A DNA stretch of 64,000 nucleotides from Diphasiastrum complanatum (Eukaryota; Streptophyta; Lycopodiopsida; Lycopodiales; Lycopodiaceae): positions 22,286,422-22,350,421 of the forward strand of contig CM055109.1 in NCBI GenBank assembly GCA_029204225.1, read 5' to 3'. Shown one piece after another: positions 43,028 through 53,032 of the stretch (positions within the stretch are counted from its first letter, which is position 1; each line of letters starts with the position of its first letter). Both the position numbers and the translations under genes were made by a program. Below the pieces are notes generated by a model that did not search any database, was not told where the DNA came from, and saw only the letters and a program-made list of their open reading frames with translations.

Positions 43028-44266
43028 ATGAGATCAGTGAGATCCTACCTTCTAGAAGCTAGTGAGAGGTTAAATTCTACCAGTTATGCTATTTGGAAAG
43101 TGAGGATGGAGTCACTAATGGTGCTTCAGGATCTTTATGAGTTTCTAATAGATGATGAAGATGAACCTCTAGGTGCACATGAATTAGTGAGATACAAGAA
43201 GAAGTCTAGGCTTGCACTTCACTGTATTAAGATGAATGTAAGCAATGATCTTTTAAGGGAAGTATCATCATGTAAGAGTGTTAAAGAGGCTTGGGAATCT
43301 TTAAAATCTATCTATGAGTCTAGTAATACTTCAAGGGTTCTCATGCTTAGGAATCAGATTCTACAAAGCATGAAGAGGAGTGATGAGAGTGCACAAGATT
43401 ATGTGTTAAGAATCAAGTCTCTTAATAGGGAGTTAGCTTCCATTGGAGAGAAGATTCAAGATAGTGAGCTTGTTCAGATTGTCCTCAATGGTCTAGGGAG
43501 TGGCTTTACAAATTTGGTCCGAAGCTTTGCAATCCAAGACACTTTGCCTACTATAGAAAAGCTACACAGTGTATTAGTAGCTGAAGAGTGTAGGATGTTG
43601 CATACCAATGCAAGAATTAATGCTATTTCTCTGCAGGATGGTGATGAGAAAGCTAATTTCTCATTCAAAAGCAAGAAGAAGACCAATGGCAAGAAGAAGC
43701 ACTTCAAGGAGACCAAGGAGGAGGATGAGGCTTCAAGCTCAAAAGGCAAGATCAAAGACAAGTCCAAGTACAAATGTTTTTTCAGTGGAAAGAAAGGACA
43801 TTTTGCATCAGAATGTCTCAAGAAGAAGAAGGCACAAGAGGGCAAACAAAGCAACATTGCACATCAGGAGGAGGAGGAGGATGAAGAGTCATCCTTGATG
43901 GTTTCCAACAAACCACCATCATCCAAGAGCAACACTAATGATTCTTGGTGGATTGATAGTGGGGCAAGTTCCCACATGACATATCAAAAGGACATATTCT
44001 GCACTTTACTTTCTTACAATGATTTACATAGATCAATCTATACTGCAAGTAGTCAAGAATGTAAGATAAGTGGAATAGGAACAATTCCCTTGTATGTGGG
44101 ATCATCCAAAAGGATGAATCTTGATAATGTTCTTTATGTTCCTAAGTTAACCAAGAATTTGCTTAGTGTTGGCCAGTTAATGGATAATGGCCTAGATGTA
44201 CAATTTAAGCATGGAGTTTGTTCCATCCTTAGAAATGATGAATGTATAGCCAAAGGCTTTAAGTAA
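43028..44266 (+). CDS. Copia gag-protease (412 codons)
   Basis: It starts MRSVRSYLLEASERLNS. Capsid blocks: YAIWKVRMESLM, ALHCIKMNVSND, KEAWESLKSIYESS, RVLMLRNQILQSM and DTLPTIEKLHSVL (residues about 20-200). Then come a Lys-rich linker, a zinc knuckle CFFSGKKGHFASEC (about 265, with the second Cys replaced by Ser) and the protease DSWWIDSGASSHMTY (about 315) with an intact DSGA. The frame ends in a TAA at 44264, where a homologous copy has a His codon, and the following integrase frame is the same phase. So this is a nonsense mutation within one polyprotein. Gag assembles particles and protease processes them. Confidence 0.9.
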   Translation: MRSVRSYLLEASERLNSTSYAIWKVRMESLMVLQDLYEFLIDDEDEPLGAHELVRYKKKSRLALHCIKMNVSNDLLREVSSCKSVKEAWESLKSIYESSNTSRVLMLRNQILQSMKRSDESAQDYVLRIKSLNRELASIGEKIQDSELVQIVLNGLGSGFTNLVRSFAIQDTLPTIEKLHSVLVAEECRMLHTNARINAISLQDGDEKANFSFKSKKKTNGKKKHFKETKEEDEASSSKGKIKDKSKYKCFFSGKKGHFASECLKKKKAQEGKQSNIAHQEEEEDEESSLMVSNKPPSSKSNTNDSWWIDSGASSHMTYQKDIFCTLLSYNDLHRSIYTASSQECKISGIGTIPLYVGSSKRMNLDNVLYVPKLTKNLLSVGQLMDNGLDVQFKHGVCSILRNDECIAKGFK

Positions 44267-44272
44267 GGTAGA

Positions 44273-44935
44273 TTGTTTAAGCTTGATGCTACTGTTGCAG
44301 TGGAGAGTGATAACTTGGCAAAGGTGGAGTTATCAAAGGTGGAATTGTGGCATAAAAGGTTGGGCCACCCCAACTACAAAGCCATGGAATCTATGGTTGC
44401 AAAGGAGCTTGCAGTTGGACTCCCCAAACATTTGCCAATGTGTGGGAGGAGATGTGAAGCATGCAGCCTCTCAAAGGCTCACAAACTACCCTTCTCAAGA
44501 TCTACATCAAGATCAAACTCTCCTCTTGAACTCATCCATTCGGATGTTCATAGTTTTTCACAGGAGTCTAATGGTGGTGCCAAGTACTATGTAATCTTCA
44601 TTGATGACTATTCTAGATTTTGTTGGATGTACCTCTTGTCTAGCATATCAATGGTGTTTGATTCTTTTGTAAAGTTCAAGACTTTGGTAGAAAATCAACT
44701 TAGTACCAAAATTAAGGTATTAAGGAGTGACAATGGAGGTGAATATACCTCCAATAAGTTGATTGACTTTTGTAGTTTTAATGGCATAAAGAGGGAGTTG
44801 TCATGTCCATACACCCCTCAACAAAATGGAGTGAGTGAGAGAAGAAATAGATCTCTTTGTGAGTGTGCTAAGGCCTTAAGGCTAGATGCTTCTCTATCCA
44901 AACCATTTTGGGGTGAAGCAATAATTGTGCTAACT
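44273..44935 (+). pseudogene. Copia integrase, zinc domain and catalytic core
   Basis: It is in phase with gag-protease. The HHCC zinc region reads LWHKRLGHPNYKAME...CEACSLSKAH. The core triad is visible: Asp in LIHSDVHSF, Asp in RSDNGGEYTS and Glu in GVSERRNRSL. A one-base deletion near 44925 (ATTGT where ACTTGT is found at 35.8 kb) throws the frame off after FWGEAI. The true protein continues in the frame starting near 44938. Confidence 0.9.
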
Positions 44936-44937
44936 AT

Positions 44938-46401
44938 TTGTGCAATAGATTGCCAAACCAAGCCATTGGAGGAATCACACCATTTGAAGCTCTATATAAA
45001 GAGAAGCCCAATCTCAAGGATCTCAAAGTTTTTGGATCCACTTGCTACGTACACCAATCCTTGGATAAGAGAAGGAAGGATGATGCAACATCCATCAAAG
45101 GCATCTTTGTGGGATATGGTGAGAATAGCAAAGGTTATAGAGTCTTCAATCCCATCACTAGCAAGGTGATAGTGAGTAGGGATGTTATTTTTTATGAAGG
45201 ACATGCTTGTGATCTGGATGATAATGATAGTAATCATCTTGATGCCAAGGATCATGCTAGGATGGAGGAGGAGCTTCCAAGTGAAGAAGAACTTGAGGAT
45301 CCACCTCAAGATGCAAGAACTCCAAGAACTCCAAGAAGATCTACAAGGGCAAGATCCGAGCCATTGAGGCTCACGTATGATGGTCAAGGTGATCAAAAGG
45401 AAGGCTCATCATCTTTCACATCTTACACCTTTCTTACTTCAATGTTAGATGAGCCAACATGCTATGAAGATACTTGTAAGTCTAAAAATTGGATGGATGC
45501 TATGCAAGTAGAGTATGATGCTCTTATTGAGAATCATACTTGGGATCTTGTGAATCTTCCTCAAGGGAAGAAACCTCTTGATTGCAAGTGGGTATTTACA
45601 TTGAAGTATAATCAAGATGGATCAATAAGCAAGCATAAATCTAGGCTTGTTGCCAAAGGTTTTTTACAAACCAAAGGCATTGATTATGATGAGACTTTTG
45701 CTCCTGTGGCTAAGCTTGTTACTATCAGGTTGATCATTAGTCTTGCTACAACCTTCAATTGGGAGCTATTCCAACTTGACTTCACAAATGCATTCCTCAA
45801 TGGTTATTTGGAGGAAGATATCTACATGAGGCAACCCGAGGGCTTCATCAAGGCAAAGCATGAAGGAAAGGTGTGTTTTTTTAAGAAGAGCCTTTATGGG
45901 CTCAAGCAAGAACCTAGAGCATGGTACTCTAGGCTAAACTCTTTTCTCATTTCCATCAATTTTGTAATGAGTGCCTATGATCCATCATTGTATATAAGTT
46001 TTCATGATGGCATGATCATTATTCTTGTTTTGTATGTAGATGACATTATTTTGAGTGGTAATGATCTAGATGGAATTAGAGATGTAAAAATTTCTTTAGC
46101 AAAAGAGTTTAAGATGGTAGATCTCGGCCTATTGAGCTTCATTCTTGGAATAGAGGTTATTAGAGGATGTGATTTTAGCTTCATTTGTCAATCTAAATAT
46201 GCTACATCCATCCTAGATAGATTTGAAATGAAGAATTGTAAAGGCATTGAGACACCAATGGAGCAACATGTAAAAGCATCTATTGGTTGTGATGAAGCAT
46301 CCTTTGAGAACATCACATTATATAGAAGGCTTATGGGGTCCTTGATCTATTTAACTATAACTAGACCTAATCTTAGTTATAGTGTTGGAAAGCTAAGATA
46401 A
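44938..46401 (+). CDS. Copia integrase C-terminus, linker and reverse transcriptase (487 codons)
   Basis: It begins with the integrase tail (CNRLPNQAIGGITPFEALY, FGSTCYVHQS, FVGYGENSKGYRVF, DVIFYEG), then an acidic and basic linker (RTPRTPRRSTRARSEP). Reverse transcriptase follows: CKWVFTLKYNQDGSISKHKS, GIDYDETFAPVAK, QLDFTNAFLNGYLEEDIYM, LYGLKQEPRAWYSR, the YVDD site (LYVDDIILSG), LLSFILGIEVIRG and RRLMGSLIYLTITRPN. All catalytic aspartates are present. The frame ends in TAA at 46399, where the related fragment at 29.85 kb has CAA, so RNase H was originally in the same frame. It has no start of its own; it arose by the upstream deletion. Confidence 0.9.
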   Translation: MCNRLPNQAIGGITPFEALYKEKPNLKDLKVFGSTCYVHQSLDKRRKDDATSIKGIFVGYGENSKGYRVFNPITSKVIVSRDVIFYEGHACDLDDNDSNHLDAKDHARMEEELPSEEELEDPPQDARTPRTPRRSTRARSEPLRLTYDGQGDQKEGSSSFTSYTFLTSMLDEPTCYEDTCKSKNWMDAMQVEYDALIENHTWDLVNLPQGKKPLDCKWVFTLKYNQDGSISKHKSRLVAKGFLQTKGIDYDETFAPVAKLVTIRLIISLATTFNWELFQLDFTNAFLNGYLEEDIYMRQPEGFIKAKHEGKVCFFKKSLYGLKQEPRAWYSRLNSFLISINFVMSAYDPSLYISFHDGMIIILVLYVDDIILSGNDLDGIRDVKISLAKEFKMVDLGLLSFILGIEVIRGCDFSFICQSKYATSILDRFEMKNCKGIETPMEQHVKASIGCDEASFENITLYRRLMGSLIYLTITRPNLSYSVGKLR

Positions 46402-46404
46402 TTC

Positions 46405-47049
46405 ATGCAAAGTCCTCTAATTTCACATTGGAAGATGGCCACAAGAGTTCTTAGATACATTTCATCCACTAAGAATTTTGGCATTTTGTATAGAGGAACT
46501 AATCTTGGCTTAAGAGCCTATATTGACTCGGATTTTGCAAGTGACAAAGTGGATAGAAGATCAACAAGTGCCTTTGCCACCTTTCTATGTGATGGAGTAG
46601 TATCATGGCTTTCCAAAAAGCAAGATACCATCTCCCTATCTTCCACAGAATCCGAATACAAGGCCTTGACATCAACATGCAAGAAGGTCTTGTGGCTCAA
46701 AAGGCTATTGGTGGAGCTTCATGTCATGGAGGAGGAGATCCCTATCATCTATTGTGACAACCAATCAGCCCAATCACTTGCAACTAATCCTACAGTCCAT
46801 GCAAGGAGCAAACACATCGAAATTGCTCATCATTTCATGAGGGAAAAAGTGCAAGCTAAAGAGATCAAGCTCCAACACGTGCCATCATCAAGTTGCTTGG
46901 CTGATTTGTTTTCTAAACCTTTGCCTAAAGATTCATTTGTCAAGCTTAGATCTTCAATTGGAGTTATTGATAAAAGCATTGTGATCTCCAAGGCTAGATT
47001 TGAGGAGGAGTGTGAAAAATTGCCTACATTGGCAAATCTAGCCATGTAG
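46405..47049 (+). CDS. Copia RNase H (214 codons)
   Basis: It is in phase with the reverse transcriptase frame after a single nonsense codon. Blocks: FMQSPLISHWKMATRVLRY, YIDSDFASDKVDRRSTSA, SWLSKKQDTISLSSTESEYK, IPIIYCDNQSAQSLATNP, HARSKHIEIAHHFMREK and SCLADLFSKPL. The Asp, Glu and Asp positions of Copia RNase H (DSDF, TESE, CDNQ) are present. The frame ends inside the 3' LTR (stop at 47047), a common Copia arrangement. Confidence 0.9.
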   Translation: MQSPLISHWKMATRVLRYISSTKNFGILYRGTNLGLRAYIDSDFASDKVDRRSTSAFATFLCDGVVSWLSKKQDTISLSSTESEYKALTSTCKKVLWLKRLLVELHVMEEEIPIIYCDNQSAQSLATNPTVHARSKHIEIAHHFMREKVQAKEIKLQHVPSSSCLADLFSKPLPKDSFVKLRSSIGVIDKSIVISKARFEEECEKLPTLANLAM

Positions 47050-47276
47050 AATATGGTACATTTTGTTAATATTGTTTGTTGGTTACTTGAATGGCCAAAG
47101 TGCCACTTGTACATACACACCTAAAGTAGGTTACCACGAGTCAAGAGGAGTGGTTGTGTCCATTTGGTAGTGATTCCTACTTTGTAGGATCTAGACCATG
47201 ATTTATGATGAGATTTGTACCTACCATGCACCTACCAAGCATGACTCTTGGATCTAGGCTAGGGTTTTCACATTCT
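47011..47276 (+). repeat. 3' LTR, truncated
   Basis: It starts TGTGAAAAATTGCC after the purine tract and is nearly identical to the 5' LTR up to GGCTAGGGTTTTCACATT. Then the sequence becomes unrelated, so about 425 bp of LTR are missing. Confidence 0.9.
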
Positions 47277-49380
47277 TTTTCAATGGTTTTATCATGATAA
47301 CGTATGTGATTTTAGAAATATATAATAAATATATAGCTCTAATGGTGTTTTTCAACCACTTTGAGCGGTAGCTTTTCCATGTTTTTCAATGGATCAGCAA
47401 TATGGGATTTATTATGCTTGTAAATTGCCATTTTGTTTGTTAAGCATAAAGCATATTCTGTAAACCAAAACATAAACTGAAATCTATTTTTATGTTGTCT
47501 GTTTTTTTTTACCTCAGACAGTAAATCAGTGAATTATTACTGACTGTAAAACTATAATTCTTGCTACAGAAAGTAAATCCATTAGTCATCTCTTACTGCA
47601 TTACATCTCAGAGATTGAATGTACACGCTCTGCTCACCACCAAGAAAATAAGAAAATTCTCCTCTCTTCCCAATGCCAGAATGTAAGAATGCTTCTCAAT
47701 GTTCCCTCCCTTCTTTATTCTCTCCTCCAGAAACCACAACCTCCTTCCTCTTCATAGCCAACTTTCTTTTTGAGCCATTGCCTTGATGGAAGCCCATATC
47801 ACCCTTCATTTTGACAAAAGGGGCTCTTTGCATACTGTTGGCCTCCAAAAATCATTTTCCTAGTTCCTTGTTTTCGAAACTCCGATTATTTCCCGGATGT
47901 GGAACTGTCTCATAGGTACCTTCCACTCTTGTCTGTGTTACCCATGACTTCATATTCAACACGAACCATCATAAAACTGGCAACTCAGCATCGCGTACAA
48001 ACTGACACTCGGTATAATCAACCATCATCCCCACCAAGGGAAATCACCAAAATATCAATATTTGAACTCGGAAAACTTGTCTAACATCAACCCAGCAAGT
48101 TCAATTTGTAAGTCTGCACTGTACTTTGCATCAACAATTTTTTAACTGCCGTTTTCATTTCACTTCTTCTAGTAACAAGATTTTTTAAGTCACAAACTGC
48201 TCTTCACTGGAAACCGCAACTGATCGTCCCGAACCCTTAACCTTAGGACCCTTCCTTGAAACTTAAGTCAGTGTCTTAAAGGTACCTAGGCATCTTTTAT
48301 TAATCATGATATAAAGTACATTTCATCATTACAATATGGCGAAAAATTGCCATTTAATAAAACTACCTAGCAACTGTCGATATTATCATCCATCAAAGTC
48401 ACTTACGAGTGTTGCTAAAAAGAGCTTATTGCTATTTAACAAACTTACTAAAAATAGGTCTAATTTGTCTAATATAACTGCTATTTGAAAATTGATTATG
48501 ACATTTGAACATGCCATAGAATTTCATAGCTACTCTTTAACATAGCCACATTCGTATATCAGTAAAAAGTGGCATAATAGCATATTCTGCACATATGAGA
48601 TGCATCTAGCACATTTTTTTCTAGAAAATCAGCATCAATGATTGTAATTGCTGAAATTTTGAAAATTTTGACCAGAAAAATGCACTACAACTTCTGTTTT
48701 ATTTTGAATCAATACTATCCTTTATTGCGTTCAGTTTTCATCTCAGAATGTATGTGTTTTTGTATTTTTTTGTGACTAATTTGCAAACAATTCATGACTA
48801 ATTATTTGTTTTTTTTTATGCTTAATTATTTGGCTATGTAATCACTATAGTATTGGCGATTTCAAAGTTAGCTACTATAAGTTCAAACGTGATTTCTATC
48901 ACTTGTGTCTTGTTTGAAATTGATAGGCGTAGTCATGCATTGGAAAGATAAAAAAATTTCTTTCTAGACACATGAATTATTTTCATTCGTTTCTATTCGA
49001 GCTAGACCTATCTTCTGCACACCACTTTTTGACACAATTTTCCCACGAATCCTCATGCAATGGATGACACATATCCTTTACTACAAAAGATATCAAAGTC
49101 AACAAGATCATATGCCTTTTGGCACTGGCTCCACAACCTGCATGGCAACAACACATCTTTGAGAAAACTCCGTCAACCATCAAGGCATATGTAAGTAGTC
49201 TGAGGCAACTACAGATCAATCCCCACTACATTCCCATTCCATGACAACATAAATGGGTGCAGTGCAGGACGACTTTGGACTAGATCATAGGACGAACACT
49301 AAACTGGCCATATATATATTCAGAGCACAGTTGGGACACAGACGTAGACGCCAAAAGAGATCTAGTCCAATTTCAAAACA
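47277..49380. other. Noncoding stretch, nothing recognised
   Basis: Only short frames without recognisable domains were seen on either strand. Composition is moderately AT-rich with T-runs near 47500 and 48800. Confidence 0.45.
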
Positions 49381-49389
49381 ATATATCAA

Positions 49390-49740
49390 GTGTCCTGATC
49401 CCAGAGTCCTCACAGCTGTCGAATTTGTTTGAGACTTAGAGTTTTTGTTGCGGGTCCCCACCAAATGGAACAATTTGTTATAACCATTGTTTTTTGATCC
49501 CAACATAGCCTTGGCGTCGGACAAGCTCGAAGACCAACTAACAGTGGCAAGAGTGTACTACAGAGCGGCTATGTTATCCCTGGCTGAGCAAATTTCAGAC
49601 ATGGATAGCCCAATTTTTGTTGGAGGATGTCCATAAGGTCTTTTTTCCACCAAAAGACGAGCACAACCTCAATCGTGTTGACTATATGGATGAAGTCACC
49701 AGATATCTAATAAGGCACTACAGAGAAATCCTAGGTTCTC
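49390..49740 (+). pseudogene. Second copy of the GAUT-like unidentified segment
   Basis: Across frames it reads CPDPRVL, LASDKLEDQLTVARVYYRAA, KDEHNLNRVDYMDEVTRYLI and RHYREI. The order of blocks matches 30600-30954. Stops and frameshifts are present near 49430 and 49630. It lies about 50 bp upstream of a purine-rich word (GGTCGGAGGCCA) and a TGTTAAG start, just as the first copy precedes an LTR. Confidence 0.35.
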
Positions 49741-49789
49741 ACTAGTGCCATAGTGTCGAGGGACCGGCACTACTTCAGGTCGGAGGCCA

Positions 49790-50545
49790 TGTTAAGAGTA
49801 CTTCTTGTAAATAAATAAAATCAACCGAAAATGAAAAATAAGTTGCGAGGGCCGTGGCATCTTGCATGCGTAAGCCCATAGCCCATTGACCACTTGTAAA
49901 ATATTCCATTTTAAATGAACTAGACTTGGGCCATGTTAATAAAATCATGTAAAAGGGCCCAAAGTCTAAGTTAGACCAGTTTTGTTAAGTTGTAATTAGA
50001 AGTCAAATTTAAGATGGTGGTAGGTGGGGTGTACTTCTTTGTGCACCCTAGATTGTAATGTGTTTCTTTTGAAGGGCTAGAATTCCAATCCTCCCTTCTT
50101 TGAAGTATCCAATAGAAACCAAGGGAAAAGGGTCTCCCCAAGAATAAAAAGGCACCTCTTGTACATCATTGTTCATGCTAATAGAGAGGAGTAAACTCTA
50201 CCATTTTGAGCACTCAAGCGTACTCATATGTTTTTGTCTCCTTGCCTAATGCTTTTGTTGGAAGTTGCTACTTTTTAATGTTTTGCTATTTTTTAATGGT
50301 GAATGTTCTTAACGCTTTTACATTATAATAAGGGCATTAGCACTTGAGCTACCTCCCTCTATCTCTCTCACTTCTACTATGGATGTTGTGTGTGGCTAGA
50401 GTTAGTTGGGGTTAATGTTAGTGTTAGTGTTAGTGTAGCTAAAAGGCAACTAAAGTAGACAACTTAAAATATTTAGATTCCTATCCTAGTGAAACTAACC
50501 CTTTTGACAGGTGGAGGGCGGCTTGCGCTAAACTACGACCCTACA
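49790..50545 (-). repeat. Dispersed repeat with a tRNA-Asp-like end, copy 2
   Basis: On the minus strand it starts TGTAGGGTCGTAGTTTAGCG, then CACCTGTCAAAAGGG (anticodon-like arm), a GAGAGATAGAGGGAGG region, AGAGGTGCCTTTTTATTCTT and a TCTATTGGATACTT block, in the same order as 35899-36500. On the plus strand it has TG...CA ends (TGTTAAGAG...ACCCTACA) and follows a purine-rich word. It may therefore be an LTR with a tRNA-like 3' end rather than a SINE. Confidence 0.6.
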
Positions 50546-50589
50546 ATATTGCATTACTTCTTTATTTATGATTTAGTATGCTACATCAA

Positions 50590-51246
50590 GAGGATGGTAC
50601 TGTGAAAAATGAAAAAATAAGTTTGGTAGAGGCCAAAAATCTTGTATATAGGATAGACACACATGTGTGGAGCCTGTTCCCACGTGTGAAACTAGTGTAC
50701 TTTTCATGTACCATAATCATATATGTTGTACATATGTTTTAATTCAAGTTCTAGTGGCTAAAATGGCCAAAAACTAGTTTTCTAGAGATATGACACATGA
50801 CACCAATCTAATGATTACATGAGCCAAATATTTTGAATAGGTGTCACATCCCATGTGTAGAGGACAGCTCACACGTGTGGAAATAGCTGAAGTAGGCAAG
50901 TTTTTGCTTCTAGAAGATTTCCATGAAGATCTCCATCTAGTAGGAAAATAGACCAAAAATGCCCAAAATGAAAAGTTTTTACCCAAGTGTCAAATTGCAT
51001 GATGGTGACAAGGCATCCTCACACGTGTGAGGTCTGATGCATGATCAGTACCTCAAGCTCCAAAAGTGTATATATAGAGGCTTATTTGGCCATAATCAAT
51101 GTAAGACACCAATCTTGATTTTGGAAGCAATTTTGAGTGATTCTCTCCATTTGTCTACATTTGTTTTGATTGTTTTGAGGTGCTATCAATGTGTACTTGA
51201 TTTTCAGGTTGGAGTCCATACTCGGACAGGGTTTCACACGTGGGAA
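50590..51246. repeat. LTR-like DNA with clustered ACACGTGT palindromes
   Basis: G-box-type words occur at 50659 (ACACATGTGTGG), 50681, 50871-50878, 51021-51028 and 51235. The TAGTGGCTAAAATGGCCAA and TGACACC/ATGCCA blocks are shared, reversed, with 58.98-59.06 kb. It is cut by the next Copia at 51247. Confidence 0.5.
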
Positions 51247-51946
51247 TGTGAAAGTACTGTACTTTAGGACCATACATGATCTACAAAAGATCCACAAGAG
51301 TGATTGGATGCTTGCTTAACAATCTATCAAAAAACTAGACACAAAAAAGTTGATCTAGATTGGCAATTTGACAAACAACAAGCATTCACAATCAAAAGCA
51401 TTGATCAACATTGAAATCTGATCCCACACATGTGTACTACAGGCTTTAGTACGGCCTTCAACCTGAGAAACAAGTACAAATCGATTTGGTTTCATTTGGA
51501 TCACAAAAACTCAATGTACATAGTGAACTAGCTTGAGATTGCCAATGAGCTTGAAAAATTTTCTATCTTCTCACTATGGAGAGAGAGAATACATAGCAAA
51601 TTCAACTTCCTTCTTGAAGTTAGGTGAATTTCCAGCATGTAATAAGGAAGTTAACTCACTCTCCTTGACCTAAAATGAAACCCTAGCCTAGATCCTAGAG
51701 TTATGCTTGGTAGGTAGCTAGTTGGTCAAATTTTCACCTTAAACTTAGGTGTAGGTCCTATAAAGTAGGGATGACTACCAAATAGACATGACCAACTCTC
51801 TTGACTTGACCTAACCTATATTAGGAGTGGGTTGCCATGTGGCATCTTGGCATTACATGTGTGAAACCCAATTATACACAATATTTACAAAGTTCTACAT
51901 GGTTTTTGATCAAGCTAGATTTGCCAATTTTTGGCAATTCTTCACA
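51247..51946 (-). repeat. 3' LTR of the second non-autonomous Copia
   Basis: On the plus strand it runs from TGTGAAAGTACTGTAC to GGCAATTCTTCACA, about 700 bp, with TGTGAA/TTCACA ends. It is collinear with 11276-11943 reversed. Confidence 0.85.
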
Positions 51947-52147
51947 CTCCTCAAATTTAGCTTGATCTATCTACAACTCTCTTGCTAGAAGAATGAATGC
52001 TTTTAGAAGTGTCTAATAAATCCAGCTACAAACAAGGAACTTTTGAGACTCCAATAGAGAATGATTTCCATGAAGGACCTTTCACCACCTCTTAAAGGAT
52101 CTCTTACAAGATGTTCCATAAATGTGTCATGTAGCACACTTCAAAAA

Positions 52148-53029
52148 CTATACATCATGCCAAGCCATGGATTCCAAGGAATTTTGTGCACTTGAAGATA
52201 CATCAATTAAACTATTTAGTGCATACACAATGTTGCCAAAGACTGTTTGTCTTGCTTGATCCATATGATTGAGCCTATATGGCTCCATCTTGATACTCAA
52301 GATTTTTCTTGGAGTCCTCGGGTCTTGAGCTTGCTCCTCCACTTGACTTAACTCCAAACCATCAATGAACTGAATAAATTGTTGATCCAAAGGTGCTTCT
52401 TCAAGTTTACAAATCTTCCACTCTTGAAAGATCACATTTCCACCATTGACAACTTCTTTGGTAGAAAACAAGTAGATTCTACAATCTTTACTTGAAGAGC
52501 AAAACACTACCATTATTCTTATCATTGAAATAGGATAATCTTTGGTCCTTACATTGGAATGATCATGCACAGAGCATGTGGATCCAACGATTTCCAATAC
52601 AAATGATATTTCATCTTTTATGACTCTATTCAAACTATTACAAAAATAGTAATTCAATGAAATTGCTTAATCAACAACAAATGTAGATCTCAAAGCATCC
52701 CATTTCATTGTCTTGTCATACAAAGTAATAAACACCTTGAATCTTAAAGGTAAGAAACAAGTCACCTCATGTCTACTACTACTTTCCAAAAAGTATTCAA
52801 AGATAGTAGACTCTCCAATGCTCACCACCCTTGCAAGATGCACACTTGAATGGACAATTTGCATGCAATTTGATGACTCGGCCATTGTCATTGAGGACTC
52901 CCTTGGAGATCTCATGATTTGAGGCTGATCCTCAAGATCTTCCTCCTTTTGATGCTCCTCCTCAATGCAAGCAAGATCACACTTTGCCAAGATCTCCGCT
53001 TGAGTGATCTCCTCCTTTTCCAAGCTCAT
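52148..53029 (-). pseudogene. Derived integrase-like segment, second copy
   Basis: It is open apart from one TAA (about 52664, in place of a Lys codon in the sister copy) and joined in the same phase to gag-protease across one more TAA (about 53031, in place of Glu). Blocks: CMQIVHSSVHLARVVSIGE, FLPLRFKVFITLYDKTMKWD, RSTFVVD, FCNSLNRVIKD, VGSTCSVHDH, RIYLFSTKEVVNGGNVIFQE, QAQDPRTPRKIL and NSLESMAWHD. As in copy 1, IVHSSV shows Ser where integrase has its first catalytic Asp, and the rest of the core is missing. Its function is unknown. The shared, mostly open frame in two copies implies descent from one spreading master. Confidence 0.75.
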
Positions 53030-53032
53030 TCT

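Larger units (their letters stand above)
41993..47276 (+). mobile_element. Near-complete Copia retrotransposon (5' LTR to truncated 3' LTR)
   Basis: It has a 5' LTR, primer site, gag-protease-integrase-reverse transcriptase-RNase H in Copia order, a purine tract (TGAGGAGGAG) and the first 266 bp of the 3' LTR, about 5.3 kb in all. The polyprotein has only three visible lesions: TAA at 44264, a one-base deletion near 44925 and TAA at 46399. It is the best preserved autonomous-type element here. Fragments of the same family lie at 3634-4150, 29258-30060 and 35626-35898. Confidence 0.9.

Noticed and set aside
43474-43857. 127-codon minus frame inside gag
   Set aside because: Antisense shadow of the Lys-rich gag region; Leu/Phe/Ser-rich composition is what reversed Lys codons give.
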